Shown: positions 33,348 through 41,829 of the stretch, piece after piece
Position numbering within the stretch: the stretch's first letter is position 1
How the letters are laid out: the number at the start of each line of letters is the position of its first letter
Assembly: GCF_000724605.1 (NCBI RefSeq)
Contig: NZ_CP008802.1
Span: 1-64,000, forward strand
Length of the DNA: 64,000 nt
From: Actinotignum schaalii
GTDB taxonomy: Bacteria; Actinomycetota; Actinomycetes; Actinomycetales; Actinomycetaceae
Reading direction: 5' to 3'
Translations under genes and position numbers: made by a program
Notes under the pieces: model-generated
Databases searched by the model: none
The model's input: the letters and a program-made list of their open reading frames with translations, nothing else
What the model was told of the DNA's origin: nothing

Positions 33348-34763
33348 ATGGACACAGCCACCGTGACCGCGCGCTTGGAGCAGCTGCGCGGCGTCGTCGC
33401 TCAAGGAAAAGATCTGTTCGATCCGTATGTGCTTCAGCGGGCCGAAAGGGAACTGGAGGAGATTTCCGGGCGCCTGGAGGCGGGGCTCGGCCTGACGGTG
33501 GCGGCGCTCGCGGGCGGCACCGGTTCGGGGAAGTCCACGCTGTTCAATGCGCTCACCGAGCTCAATTTCGCGGACGCGGGGGATGTGCGGCCCACCACCA
33601 TGGATATCACGGCTTGCGTGTGGTCCGCGGCGGCCCGCCCCGTGCTCGAGGCCCTCGGCGTGAAAACGGAGCGCACCATTTCCCATAATTCGCTGCTCAA
33701 TACCTCCAAGCGCGATCTTGATTCGCTGGTGCTCCTTGATCTGCCCGATCACGATTCGGTGAGCCTGGGTAATTCGGCGCTCGTCAATCGGATTTTGCCG
33801 CTCGTGGACGTGCTGGTGTGGGTGCTCGACCCGCAAAAATACGCCGACCACCTCATCCACGATTCCTATATCGCGGCGATGCGCGAACGCGCCGACCGCA
33901 TGATCGTGGTTCTCAACCAGATCGATACCCTCCCGGAGGGCGGCACGGAGGCCATCACCGCGGATATCCGCAAGCTGCTGCGCGCGGACGGCATTGCCGA
34001 TAGCGTCCCGATTTTCCCGGTCTCGGCGCTGCGACGGCGCGGGCTGGAGCCGCTGCGCGACGCCCTGGAGAAGGCGGCCGGGCTCACGAATGCCGCGCTG
34101 GAGACCACCGCTGCGTATCTTGACGAGATCGGGGCGCGCCTGGGCGAGGGCCTTGAGGCCGCGCCGGTGGCTTTGGACACGGAGAAGGCGGAGGAGATCG
34201 CGCGCGGGCTGTCGGTGGCCTCCGGGGTGCCGGCGGTGGCCGAGGCGATTGCCGGGGTGGGCTGGCATGCCCGCGCCGTGGCGCCGCCCGAACAGCCCGC
34301 CGCCACGGTGGTGGACGCGCACCGGGAAGCTTGGCTCGCGCACGCGAGCAGCGGCCTGCCCCGTTTGTGGGCGCGCCGGGTGGGCGAGCGGGTGAGCGAC
34401 GCCGCGTCCCTGCGCCGCGCCATTGGTGGGGCTTTGCGCGCCGTTCCGGTGCGGGGCGGTGGGCGCGGGGCGCTGCTGGGCGGCGTGCTCGCCGGGGTGC
34501 TGCTTGCCGCGGCGTGCGTTGGCGCGGGCGTCGCGGCGGTGGCGCCGTGGTGGGCGGCGGCTCTTGGTGCGGTGCTCGCGTTGCTGTGCGGTTTCGCCCT
34601 GGGATGGTGGGCACGACGCCGCAGCGCAGCTGCCCGGGCGCGGGCCTACCAGCGCGCGGTGAATAAGGAGCTGGGCGCGGTGGTGGAGAAGCATTGCGTT
34701 GCTCCGGCGCGGGAGGTGCTCGACCAGTACGTGCGCGTGTGCCAGGTAGTGCGTGGGGAGTAG
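33348..34763 (+). CDS. Dynamin-like GTPase with C-terminal membrane hairpin, second of a pair
   Basis: 471 aa from ATG 33348 (GGAAGGGA upstream); a GTG overlapping the previous stop at 33327 is an alternative. P-loop GGTGSGKSTLFNAL, G3 site LLDLPDHDS, and a proper NQID G4 motif that the first partner lacks. Around residues 370-425 two long hydrophobic spans are separated by a short turn, followed by a basic RRRSAAARARAY segment. The pairing and 20-bp spacing suggest a heteromeric membrane-associated GTPase complex. Confidence 0.75.
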   Translation: MDTATVTARLEQLRGVVAQGKDLFDPYVLQRAERELEEISGRLEAGLGLTVAALAGGTGSGKSTLFNALTELNFADAGDVRPTTMDITACVWSAAARPVLEALGVKTERTISHNSLLNTSKRDLDSLVLLDLPDHDSVSLGNSALVNRILPLVDVLVWVLDPQKYADHLIHDSYIAAMRERADRMIVVLNQIDTLPEGGTEAITADIRKLLRADGIADSVPIFPVSALRRRGLEPLRDALEKAAGLTNAALETTAAYLDEIGARLGEGLEAAPVALDTEKAEEIARGLSVASGVPAVAEAIAGVGWHARAVAPPEQPAATVVDAHREAWLAHASSGLPRLWARRVGERVSDAASLRRAIGGALRAVPVRGGGRGALLGGVLAGVLLAAACVGAGVAAVAPWWAAALGAVLALLCGFALGWWARRRSAAARARAYQRAVNKELGAVVEKHCVAPAREVLDQYVRVCQVVRGE

Positions 34764-34780
34764 GGAGAGTAGCCGGCGAG

Positions 34781-34817
34781 CTATCCACAGGTTGCCGAAA
34801 TGTCATGGTTATCCACA
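34781..34817 (+). promoter_or_regulatory. Two DnaA boxes upstream of the SSB-like gene
   Basis: CTATCCACA (34781-34789) and a perfect TTATCCACA (34809-34817) in the same orientation, 28 bp apart, about 90 bp before the SSB-like start. Suggests replication-linked control by DnaA. Too few sites and no AT-rich unwinding region, so not an origin. Confidence 0.6.
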
Positions 34818-34904
34818 AGCAGGCTCATGCGGATAGCCGAGCGAGAGTGAGCGGGTCATGATGGTGTCCACCGCCCGCACGTGGCGGTGGGAAAGGACAG
34901 CATC

Positions 34905-35522
34905 ATGGTTAATGACACCATCGTCGCGGTACGTGGATATGCCGGCGGCAACCCGAAAGTTTATGAGAACGCCACCAGTGGGGATGTCACCACGGTCAAT
35001 CTTGGGGTGACCCCGCGCTATTTCTCGCGGGAAACTAACCGCTTTGAGGACGGCAATACCATTTGGTACACGGTGCGGGCGCGCGGCACCCTCGGCCGTA
35101 ATATCCAAACATCGGTAACAACCGGCACTCCGCTGCTGGTGCGCGGGCGGCTTGATATGCGCGAATGGACCGGTAAGGACGGTTCCACCATGCGCGGGCT
35201 CACCCTCTTTGCCGATGCCGTGGGAGTGGAGCTCACCACCGGGCGGGCCAGCTTCGTCAAAGTGCGCCCCGATCCGAGTGCGGAAACGAATGGCGGAGCC
35301 GCTGGCACGGTGAGTTCCGCGGATACAGCTGCAGGGGAAAGCACACCGGGGGATAGCCGTTGGCTCACCGAGGAGTCGGATTCTTCTGAAGCATCGGGTG
35401 ATCCGCTCGGGCCAGCGGGAATAGGTGTGCCGCCTCCGGCGATGTCACCTGATGCGATGTCACCGGACGCCATGTCAGCGGATGAAGCCCTGCGCTCGGA
35501 TCCCTCAGGTGGCGCATGGTGA
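34905..35522 (+). CDS. ssb: Single-stranded DNA-binding protein family member
   Basis: 205 aa from ATG 34905 (GAAAGGA upstream). Residues 1-115 form an SSB OB-fold: VNDTIVAVRGYAGGNPKVYE, YFSRETNRFEDGNTIWYTVRARG, PLLVRGRLDMREWTGKDGS. The tail is Ser/Pro/Asp-rich with a repeat MSPDAMSPDAMSADEA. It does not end in the acidic DDDIPF tip of replicative SSB, ending SDPSGGAW instead. It is therefore probably a second SSB paralogue rather than the essential copy. Confidence 0.8.
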   Translation: MVNDTIVAVRGYAGGNPKVYENATSGDVTTVNLGVTPRYFSRETNRFEDGNTIWYTVRARGTLGRNIQTSVTTGTPLLVRGRLDMREWTGKDGSTMRGLTLFADAVGVELTTGRASFVKVRPDPSAETNGGAAGTVSSADTAAGESTPGDSRWLTEESDSSEASGDPLGPAGIGVPPPAMSPDAMSPDAMSADEALRSDPSGGAW

Positions 35523-35651
35523 TGCTGAAAATACCTCTACTCACTGACTGTTTTGATGGGTACACTACAAGCATGCCCGGGTTTCATTCCTCGGAACAAA
35601 CCCCGGACCACTTCACTATTTCCGCGCCTAGTTATTGAGGGGAGGGATGTA

Positions 35652-35855
35652 ATGATGAGTATCAATATTGGTGAAGAAACGCTTGACCGCCTTGAAGAAC
35701 TTGTGGGTGACAATGCCGAAGTAGTGGCATACGAGGCTATTGAAGATGCCCTCGACCTCATTGAGGCGGAGAAGATTTGGGCGGATGTTGAGTCCGGCAA
35801 AGAGCGGCTCGTACCTTTTGATGAGGTGGTGCGTCATCTTGGCTTGGAAGATTAG
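35652..35855 (+). CDS. relB: RelB-type antitoxin
   Basis: 67 aa from ATG 35652 or 35655, with GGAGGGA at 35641-35647; the longer frame to 35553 has no start signal. Short acidic helical protein (TLDRLEELVGDNAEVVAYEAIEDALDLIEAEKIW) ending PFDEVVRHLGLED, the pattern of RelB/DUF6290 antitoxins. It overlaps the toxin gene by 17 bp. Confidence 0.75.
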   Translation: MMSINIGEETLDRLEELVGDNAEVVAYEAIEDALDLIEAEKIWADVESGKERLVPFDEVVRHLGLED

Positions 35856-36108
35856 TGTCACCGCCGAGGCGGGAAAGAGTCTTGGCCGCCTTGATCCGTC
35901 TATTTCAAAAAGAATCGCGGCATTCATACGAGAATTAGGGAGTCTTTCAGATCCACGGCTCCGAGGTAAAGCGCTCACCGGTAATAGGGCTGGATTCTGG
36001 CGATACCGGGTGGGCAATTATCGAATCATTGCGAGAATCATGGAGCAGGAACTATGCGTTGTCATAGTTTCTATCTCGCATCGGAGAGACATCTACCAGA
36101 CTCGTTAG
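35839..36108 (+). CDS. relE: RelE-type toxin
   Basis: 89 aa from TTG 35839, chosen because LAWKISVTAEAGKSLGRLD is the normal RelE beginning. GKALTGNRAGFWRYRVGNYRIIARI and IVSISHRRDIYQ complete the fold, with the basic and aromatic residues used for ribosome-bound mRNA cleavage. Second toxin-antitoxin pair in the window. The following 36109-36303 holds no gene, only the ettA upstream region with a TACACT -10 candidate near 36231. Confidence 0.8.
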   Translation: MAWKISVTAEAGKSLGRLDPSISKRIAAFIRELGSLSDPRLRGKALTGNRAGFWRYRVGNYRIIARIMEQELCVVIVSISHRRDIYQTR

Positions 36109-36303
36109 CGATTCTTTTACCACCACGTAGATATCCATAGTGTGCCGCGATGGCATACTTATCTACTTGAGAAAATCCCATTCCATCCCGGTTCCAGTCA
36201 CATCGGGGGGACTTTTCGCGGGCGGCTCGGTACACTGGTCTGGGCCGCTCGCGCAACACCTAGCGCGATGCGCGGCACTGAATCGCGAATCAGGACGGGA
36301 TAA

Positions 36304-37983
36304 GTGGCTGAATACATTTACCAGATGATCCACGCTTCCAAGCGTGTGGGGGATAAGACCATCCTTGACGACGTCACCATGGCGTTTTTCCCCGGAGCCA
36401 AGATCGGCATGGTCGGTCCGAACGGTGCCGGTAAATCAACAATCTTGAAGATCATGGCCGGGCTGGATGAGCCCTCCAACGGGGAAGCGCGCCTCTCCCC
36501 GGGCTACACGGTGGGTATCCTCCTCCAGGAACCTCCCCTCGAAGAGGACAAGACCGTCCTGGAAAACGTGCAGCTGGGGCGTAAGGACATCCTGGAGAAG
36601 ATCACCCGTTTCAACGCCATCGGTGAAGAAATGGCGAATCCGGATGCGGACTTCGATGCCCTCATGGAAGAAATGGGCAAGCTGCAAACGGAAATCGATG
36701 CCGCGAACGCCTGGGACCTGGACTCCCAGCTGGAGCAGGCCATGGCCGCACTGCGCTGCCCTCCGGGGGATACCCCGGTGTCCGTGCTTTCCGGTGGGGA
36801 ACGCCGCCGCGTGGCTCTGTGCCGCTTGCTGCTGGAAGCCCCGGACCTGCTTCTCCTTGACGAACCGACGAACCACCTGGATGCCGAATCCGTGCTGTGG
36901 CTCGAAAAGCACCTGAAGTCCTACGCGGGCGCGGTTATCGCCATCACCCACGACCGCTACTTCCTGGACAATATGGCGCAGTGGATCGCGGAAGTGGACC
37001 GCGGCCGCCTCTACCCCTATGAGGGCAACTACTCGACCTACCTGGAAACCAAAAAGGATCGTCTGGAAATCCAGGGCAAGAAGGATGCCAAGCTCGCCAA
37101 GCGTCTCAAGGATGAACTTGAGTGGGTGCGCTCCTCGGCGAAGGGCCGCCAGGCCAAGTCGAAGGCACGTCTGGAACGCTACGAAGAAATGGCAGCGGAA
37201 GCCGAGCGCACCCGCAAGCTCGACTTCGAAGAAATCCAGATTCCGCCGGGGCCGCGGCTGGGCAATGTGGTTATCGAAGCGAAGAACCTCAAGAAGGGCT
37301 TCGGGGACCGCGTGCTCATCGACGGGCTATCCTTCTCGCTGCCGCGTAACGGCATCGTGGGTATTATCGGCCCGAACGGCGTGGGTAAAACCACCCTCTT
37401 CAAGACCATCGTCGGCCTCGAACCCCTCGATGGCGGGGAGCTGAAGATCGGTGAAACGGTGAAGATCTCCTACGTGGATCAGAACCGCGCCGGTATCGAC
37501 CCGGAGAAGAGCCTGTGGGAAGTTGTTTCTGACGGGCTGGATTACATCCAGGTTGGCCAGGTGGAAATGCCATCGCGCGCCTACGTTTCCGCATTCGGCT
37601 TCAAGGGCCCGGACCAGCAGAAGAAGGCCGGGGTGCTTTCCGGTGGTGAGCGTAACCGCCTCAACCTCGCGCTCACCCTCAAGCAGGGCGGCAACCTGTT
37701 GCTCCTCGACGAACCCACCAACGACCTGGACGTGGAAACCCTGTCCTCCCTGGAAAACGCGCTTTTGCAGTTCCCGGGTTGCGCCGTGGTGATCACCCAC
37801 GACCGCTGGTTCCTCGACCGCGTGGCCACCCACATCCTCGCCTACGAAGGCACCGATGAGGATCCCTCCAAGTGGTACTGGTTCGAAGGTAACTTCGAAG
37901 GCTACGAAAAGAACAAGGTGGAACGCCTGGGTGAAGCCGCACTCAACCCGGGTGCCGGCGCCCACCGCAAGCTCACGCGCTAA
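36304..37983 (+). CDS. ettA: Energy-dependent translational throttle protein EttA (ABC-F)
   Basis: 559 aa from GTG 36304, normal EttA length. It binds the ribosomal E-site and gates the first elongation steps by ATP level. Two ABC domains: GPNGAGKST...LSGGERRRVALCRLL...LLLDEPTNHLD and GPNGVGKTT...LSGGERNRLNLALTL...LLLDEPTNDLD. The arm and linker (KQAKSKARLERYEEM region) lie between them. Its 3' end is duplicated: AAGCTCACGCGCTA at 37969-37982 and 37986-37999. Confidence 0.95.
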   Translation: MAEYIYQMIHASKRVGDKTILDDVTMAFFPGAKIGMVGPNGAGKSTILKIMAGLDEPSNGEARLSPGYTVGILLQEPPLEEDKTVLENVQLGRKDILEKITRFNAIGEEMANPDADFDALMEEMGKLQTEIDAANAWDLDSQLEQAMAALRCPPGDTPVSVLSGGERRRVALCRLLLEAPDLLLLDEPTNHLDAESVLWLEKHLKSYAGAVIAITHDRYFLDNMAQWIAEVDRGRLYPYEGNYSTYLETKKDRLEIQGKKDAKLAKRLKDELEWVRSSAKGRQAKSKARLERYEEMAAEAERTRKLDFEEIQIPPGPRLGNVVIEAKNLKKGFGDRVLIDGLSFSLPRNGIVGIIGPNGVGKTTLFKTIVGLEPLDGGELKIGETVKISYVDQNRAGIDPEKSLWEVVSDGLDYIQVGQVEMPSRAYVSAFGFKGPDQQKKAGVLSGGERNRLNLALTLKQGGNLLLLDEPTNDLDVETLSSLENALLQFPGCAVVITHDRWFLDRVATHILAYEGTDEDPSKWYWFEGNFEGYEKNKVERLGEAALNPGAGAHRKLTR

Positions 37984-38032
37984 ACAAGCTCACGCGCTAG
38001 GAGAGCCGCCGCGCTAGCCAATCGCATCAAGA

Positions 38033-38051
38033 TAGCTGGCGCCGCCAGCTA
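38033..38051. repeat. 19-bp palindrome in the ettA-tesB convergent gap
   Basis: TAGCTGGCG-C-CGCCAGCTA is perfect, and its right end includes the tesB stop codon. It may form part of a bidirectional terminator. Confidence 0.55.
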
Positions 38052-38984
38052 CTCAATATGCTGCTCGGGATGGTCCGGGTGTCGTTCTGGCACCCGGACC
38101 ATCCCTTCTTGGCTCATGGAGGCGATATGGCGGCCATCCTGGAAGAACTTTGCGTTCACCAGGGCGCGCCCGTTCTGCGCGGAAACACACTCCATCTCCG
38201 CCAAGATCCACTCCGACATATCAAAATTGCGATGCCACCAGATCGCGTGATCGAGCGTCGCCACCGAGATCCCGCGGGAAAGCCAGGCCAGCCCGAGGGC
38301 CCGCAAGGCCGGCTCCAGCATGAACTGGTCCGCCGAATACCCGAGCATTGCCCGCTGGAGCGTACGCGAGGTGCCCTCCGGCATCGGCGAACGCGCCCGC
38401 AGCCACAGATGCTGCCGCGGAGAACCCGAAGGATCCGGACGCAGGTAGATATCACCTTCCACCCGCCGCATATCAATCCCGTTCGTGGACGACATCACCT
38501 TCGCGAACACATTATCGAGCGCCCCGAAGAAATCCACCGAAGAAGGCAGCCCCTCCGGCCCGGGGACATCCGGCATGGAGGAAGCCAGCGTAGGCCCGGG
38601 CTGGCGCAACTGGAACGACACCCGCGCCGTGAAAATCAACCGGTCGCCCTGATAGGCCGTGACATTCCGGGTAGAGAAGGACCGCAAGTCGTTGATCTCC
38701 TCCACCTGGAACTCGATAGGCTCATCCAGGTGCCCGGCCCGCTGGAACGCCGCGGTAATGGAATGCGCCAGCCGCTCATCCTCACCGATGCCGAGCGAGC
38801 GCTGCACATCATCAGCCGCTGCCATCGTGGCCTGCCCGAGCACCTGCCCGCCGTACACTTTGCCGGTAATCTGCACGAGGTTCTGGCCGCGATACCGCCC
38901 CGTTCCGCAGCGTTCCAGTCGCAAATTATTGAGAATCGACGCCAGAGGCTCGGTGTGCGTTTCCGGTATATCGATGCGGTGCAT
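38049..38984 (-). CDS. tesB: Acyl-CoA thioesterase II
   Basis: 311 aa from ATG 38984 (GAGGAAG upstream); the open frame continues upstream to 39341 through the neighbouring gene and is not real there. Double hot-dog fold hydrolysing acyl-CoA. GQNLVQITGKVYGGQVLGQATMAA and HSITAAFQRAGHLDEPIEFQVE mark the first half; ATLDHAIWWHRNFDMSEWILAE with the catalytic Asp region marks the second. It begins 31 bp after the methyltransferase stop on the same strand. Confidence 0.92.
   Translation of the reverse strand: MHRIDIPETHTEPLASILNNLRLERCGTGRYRGQNLVQITGKVYGGQVLGQATMAAADDVQRSLGIGEDERLAHSITAAFQRAGHLDEPIEFQVEEINDLRSFSTRNVTAYQGDRLIFTARVSFQLRQPGPTLASSMPDVPGPEGLPSSVDFFGALDNVFAKVMSSTNGIDMRRVEGDIYLRPDPSGSPRQHLWLRARSPMPEGTSRTLQRAMLGYSADQFMLEPALRALGLAWLSRGISVATLDHAIWWHRNFDMSEWILAEMECVSAQNGRALVNAKFFQDGRHIASMSQEGMVRVPERHPDHPEQHIE
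38067..38111 (+). terminator. Probable ettA terminator embedded in the 3' end of tesB
   Basis: GGGATGGTCCGGGTG (38067-38081) and CACCCGGACCATCCC (38091-38105) pair perfectly over 15 bp with a 9-nt loop, followed by TTCTT on the plus strand. It is the strongest hairpin behind ettA, yet it is coding sequence (last 20 codons) for tesB on the other strand. Confidence 0.6.
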
Positions 38985-39015
38985 ATCTTCCTCACTCCCG
39001 GCGACGCGCGCCACG

Positions 39016-41766
39016 CTACTTCCCCTCCGCCGCAACGAGCTGCTGATATTTCTCAAACAGGACGGCCAGCCGCTCCTCATCAGAAGCAAAGGGCTTGTTG
39101 CGATAAAGTCTATCGACTGCCTCGTCAATTTTTTCGTGCGCTTCGCGGAGGTTGCGTGGCATGAGGTCCGGGTCGTAGAGTTCCGCGAGTGTTTTTTCGC
39201 AGTGGTATTCGCGTACATCGAGTACGCGTAGCGCACGTTTCGTGAGTTCTTCTTTCGACGACGCCGACAACTCTGGCACGGGGAAAGTGTTATAAACAAT
39301 CGTGCTCGAGTAGCTGAAATCTTCGCGCATCCGGCCAGCAACTGCGCCTACCCACACCATGTGCATATGGGAGGTAAGGAGCGCGAAGAGCCAGGGCTCC
39401 GCGTCATAAATGACCTGACCTTTGTTTGATACAACCGTATTGGCATCCAGGTAGCCGATTGGAATGTAATCACGCCTTGAAGAAGACACCTCGGGGACAA
39501 TGATTGAATCCGTGGGTTTGTAGCTTGTGAACTCGAATTTCCAGGGGTATTTAGAGAGGCTCTGAGTCGCTGTTTTCTTGCTGGCTAACCGTGACTGTAC
39601 AACGCGATTGAGACGGATTTTTACGAATGGATCATCACCAAATTGGTCGAGATCCTGTTTTTCGAGCCATAGACAGAAACGCTCCTTCCCGTTGATGAAG
39701 TCATCAGCTCCCACGAAGGTCTTGATAACTTGTTCAAGGTCGGGATTCGCAGTCAGAGCTTTTTCGGTTTCATCCGAGGAAAGAATGAGGTTACCACCGT
39801 CAGTGGGTTTTGAACCGTTGGTCATTTTAGGTAGTACCGGTGAAAGAGCCGTGCGCCGGGAGGAGACATAAATGTCCGGCCCGTTAATGAGGTAGGCGTT
39901 TATATTCTCGACGGGCGTTTGGACGAGTCCGGTGAAGAGGTATTTCGGCTCGGAAGATTCATTGCGCAGGCTAATAACGGCCACGGTCACTCCGGCATTA
40001 TGGGAGGCGTTATTGCTCCACTTGAAAGAGGTGTAGGCGTAGCCGATCTCGATACCGCCCGTGAAGACATGAGGGTGGAGCAGGGCAACCTGCTCGCCCT
40101 GGGCAATGGAATTTGTGGTCACAAAAGCAAGTTTGGCCCGAGTGCCGCGGATGTAATTCGCGCCCTTAATGAACCAGAGGGCAACGTAATCAAGCTTCTT
40201 CGGGTACTTCGCGCTATCGAAAACATAGGCGAAGTCCTCCTTCTGATCCTTGGTCTGCCATGTGCTTCCTACATAAGGTGGATTTCCGATGATGTAAATT
40301 TCATCGGTTCCGTTATTGGGGCAGACCTCGTTCCAGTCGAGGCGGGTGGCATTCCCGTGCACAATATGCCCGGTTTCTTTGAGCGGGATGAGGGGAATAT
40401 CCACGCCGAATTTCTCCGCGAATTCCTCGTTCATCTGGTGCTTGGCAATCCAGAGCGAGAGGATCGCCATTTCGACCGAGACGTCATCGATTTCGATGCC
40501 GTAGAAGTTCTCAATATTGATGACCGAAGAAGCTAGACCCAGGGTAGCCGCGCCCAGCTTTTCTTCCTCACCCATCCCCAGCAGAGACCAGGAGCCCGAG
40601 GTGGAGAGGCTATCGATGCGCTCCAGGATTCTATGCTCCAGCTGGCGCAGCGCTTTATAAGCAATGACAAGGAAATTGCCGCTGCCGCACCCGGGATCGA
40701 ATACCTTAATGCTTTGGATACGAGCCAGCAAATCCCGCAGTTTTTTCACTGAATTAGCGGCGGCATCGTATTGCTGTTCCAGCTCGTCGAGGAAGAGCGG
40801 GCGGATGGTTTTGAAGATGTTCGGAACCGAGGTGTAGTGCTGGCCCAGGTTGGCGCGCTGCTGCTTATCGACCACGCCCTGGAACATAGAGCCGAAAATA
40901 TCCGGGTTGATTTCTGACCAATCCAGGGTGCCGAGCCGCAAGAGGGAGTCCCGGGCCGCCATGGTGAAGTGGGGGACAGCCAAAGAGGCGGCGTCGTCGT
41001 TATTAATGCGGAAAAGGCGACCGTTGACGTACGGGAAGTCTTGCAGGTAGATGGGTTTGTCCGCGGCGTTCGGGGTGTCGAGGGCGCGGAAGAGGGTGCG
41101 GAGGAATTCCGCGGTGTCGGAGCCGTCGCGGGCGGTGAAGGAGCCGATGGCGCTGGTGAACTGGCCGCGCGCGAAAATGCCGGTGTCCTCCGCGAAGAAA
41201 CAGAAAAGGAGGCGGGTGAAGAAAATATTGAGGCCGTGGCGGGACGCGGTGTCGGTGAGCATATCCGGGCTGGCTTCGAGGAGGTCGTCGTAGAGCTTGC
41301 TCATGTGTTCGGCGGCGCGGCGGTCCGCTTTGGTGTCCGAGGCGAAATCGCGGCGCTCCATATTCGCCCACGGCAGGAAGAATGTGATGTTTTTGTCGAT
41401 CTGCGCGAGCGGGGTGATGAGGGAATCGCCCGTTTTCGTGTCAAAGGCGGCGAGGCTGGTGTAATCGGTGGCGATGACGAAACGGGTGTTGTAGCGGATC
41501 GCGGTGTCGCTGGTTTTGAGGTCGAGGGCCGCGGCCACGAGGTCGCCGGTGGTTTCGCGGATGTGCAGCTTGTTTTTCCACGCGATTTCGTGTTCGCGGT
41601 CGGCCGCGACGTTGATCGAGCTGGCGGTGGTGGACCGCAGGCGGGCGATGGAAGATTTTGAGATGCCGTACGCGCGCAGCAGGTCAAAGAAGAAATCGCG
41701 GGTGTAGCTGGGTTGGCCGGCCAGCGCGCGCACGCTTTCCTCGATGGTGGATAGGGTCAGTGCCAC
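39016..41766 (-). CDS. MmeI-like class I DNA methyltransferase / possible type IIL restriction enzyme
   Basis: 916 aa, the size of MmeI-type single-chain enzymes. SAM motif I FDPGCGSGNFLVIAYKAL is near residue 355 and catalytic motif IV NPPYVGS near 495 (N6-adenine type). A lower-GC part follows (about 39.2-40.0 kb) that would hold target recognition, with a helical C-end. The N-terminal 150 residues contain KLHIRETTGDLVAAALDLK and DTKTGDSL...FFLPWANMERR, as in MmeI-family N-domains, but no clear PD-(D/E)xK nuclease motif is seen. It may be a methyltransferase only. No separate endonuclease is adjacent. Confidence 0.75.
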   Translation of the reverse strand: MALTLSTIEESVRALAGQPSYTRDFFFDLLRAYGISKSSIARLRSTTASSINVAADREHEIAWKNKLHIRETTGDLVAAALDLKTSDTAIRYNTRFVIATDYTSLAAFDTKTGDSLITPLAQIDKNITFFLPWANMERRDFASDTKADRRAAEHMSKLYDDLLEASPDMLTDTASRHGLNIFFTRLLFCFFAEDTGIFARGQFTSAIGSFTARDGSDTAEFLRTLFRALDTPNAADKPIYLQDFPYVNGRLFRINNDDAASLAVPHFTMAARDSLLRLGTLDWSEINPDIFGSMFQGVVDKQQRANLGQHYTSVPNIFKTIRPLFLDELEQQYDAAANSVKKLRDLLARIQSIKVFDPGCGSGNFLVIAYKALRQLEHRILERIDSLSTSGSWSLLGMGEEEKLGAATLGLASSVINIENFYGIEIDDVSVEMAILSLWIAKHQMNEEFAEKFGVDIPLIPLKETGHIVHGNATRLDWNEVCPNNGTDEIYIIGNPPYVGSTWQTKDQKEDFAYVFDSAKYPKKLDYVALWFIKGANYIRGTRAKLAFVTTNSIAQGEQVALLHPHVFTGGIEIGYAYTSFKWSNNASHNAGVTVAVISLRNESSEPKYLFTGLVQTPVENINAYLINGPDIYVSSRRTALSPVLPKMTNGSKPTDGGNLILSSDETEKALTANPDLEQVIKTFVGADDFINGKERFCLWLEKQDLDQFGDDPFVKIRLNRVVQSRLASKKTATQSLSKYPWKFEFTSYKPTDSIIVPEVSSSRRDYIPIGYLDANTVVSNKGQVIYDAEPWLFALLTSHMHMVWVGAVAGRMREDFSYSSTIVYNTFPVPELSASSKEELTKRALRVLDVREYHCEKTLAELYDPDLMPRNLREAHEKIDEAVDRLYRNKPFASDEERLAVLFEKYQQLVAAEGK

Positions 41767-41829
41767 GCGCGGCTCCTTTCACGGCGGGCCCGGGCGCGCG
41801 GGTGCGGGCCGGGGTGGTATGGGACTATC

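Noticed and set aside
33324-34694. A 456-codon open frame on the minus strand opposite the second GTPase
   Set aside because: It is the antisense of a GC-rich gene with clear P-loop and NQID motifs; its peptide is His/Arg-rich without family features. The same holds for long minus-strand frames under mvaA, hemH and the first GTPase.
34781-34817. Possible replication origin at the DnaA boxes
   Set aside because: Only two boxes, no AT-rich unwinding element, and no dnaA/dnaN neighbours.
38985-39341. N-terminal extension of tesB to 430 codons
   Set aside because: The extension is read out of frame through the methyltransferase gene, and GAGGAAG supports ATG 38984.
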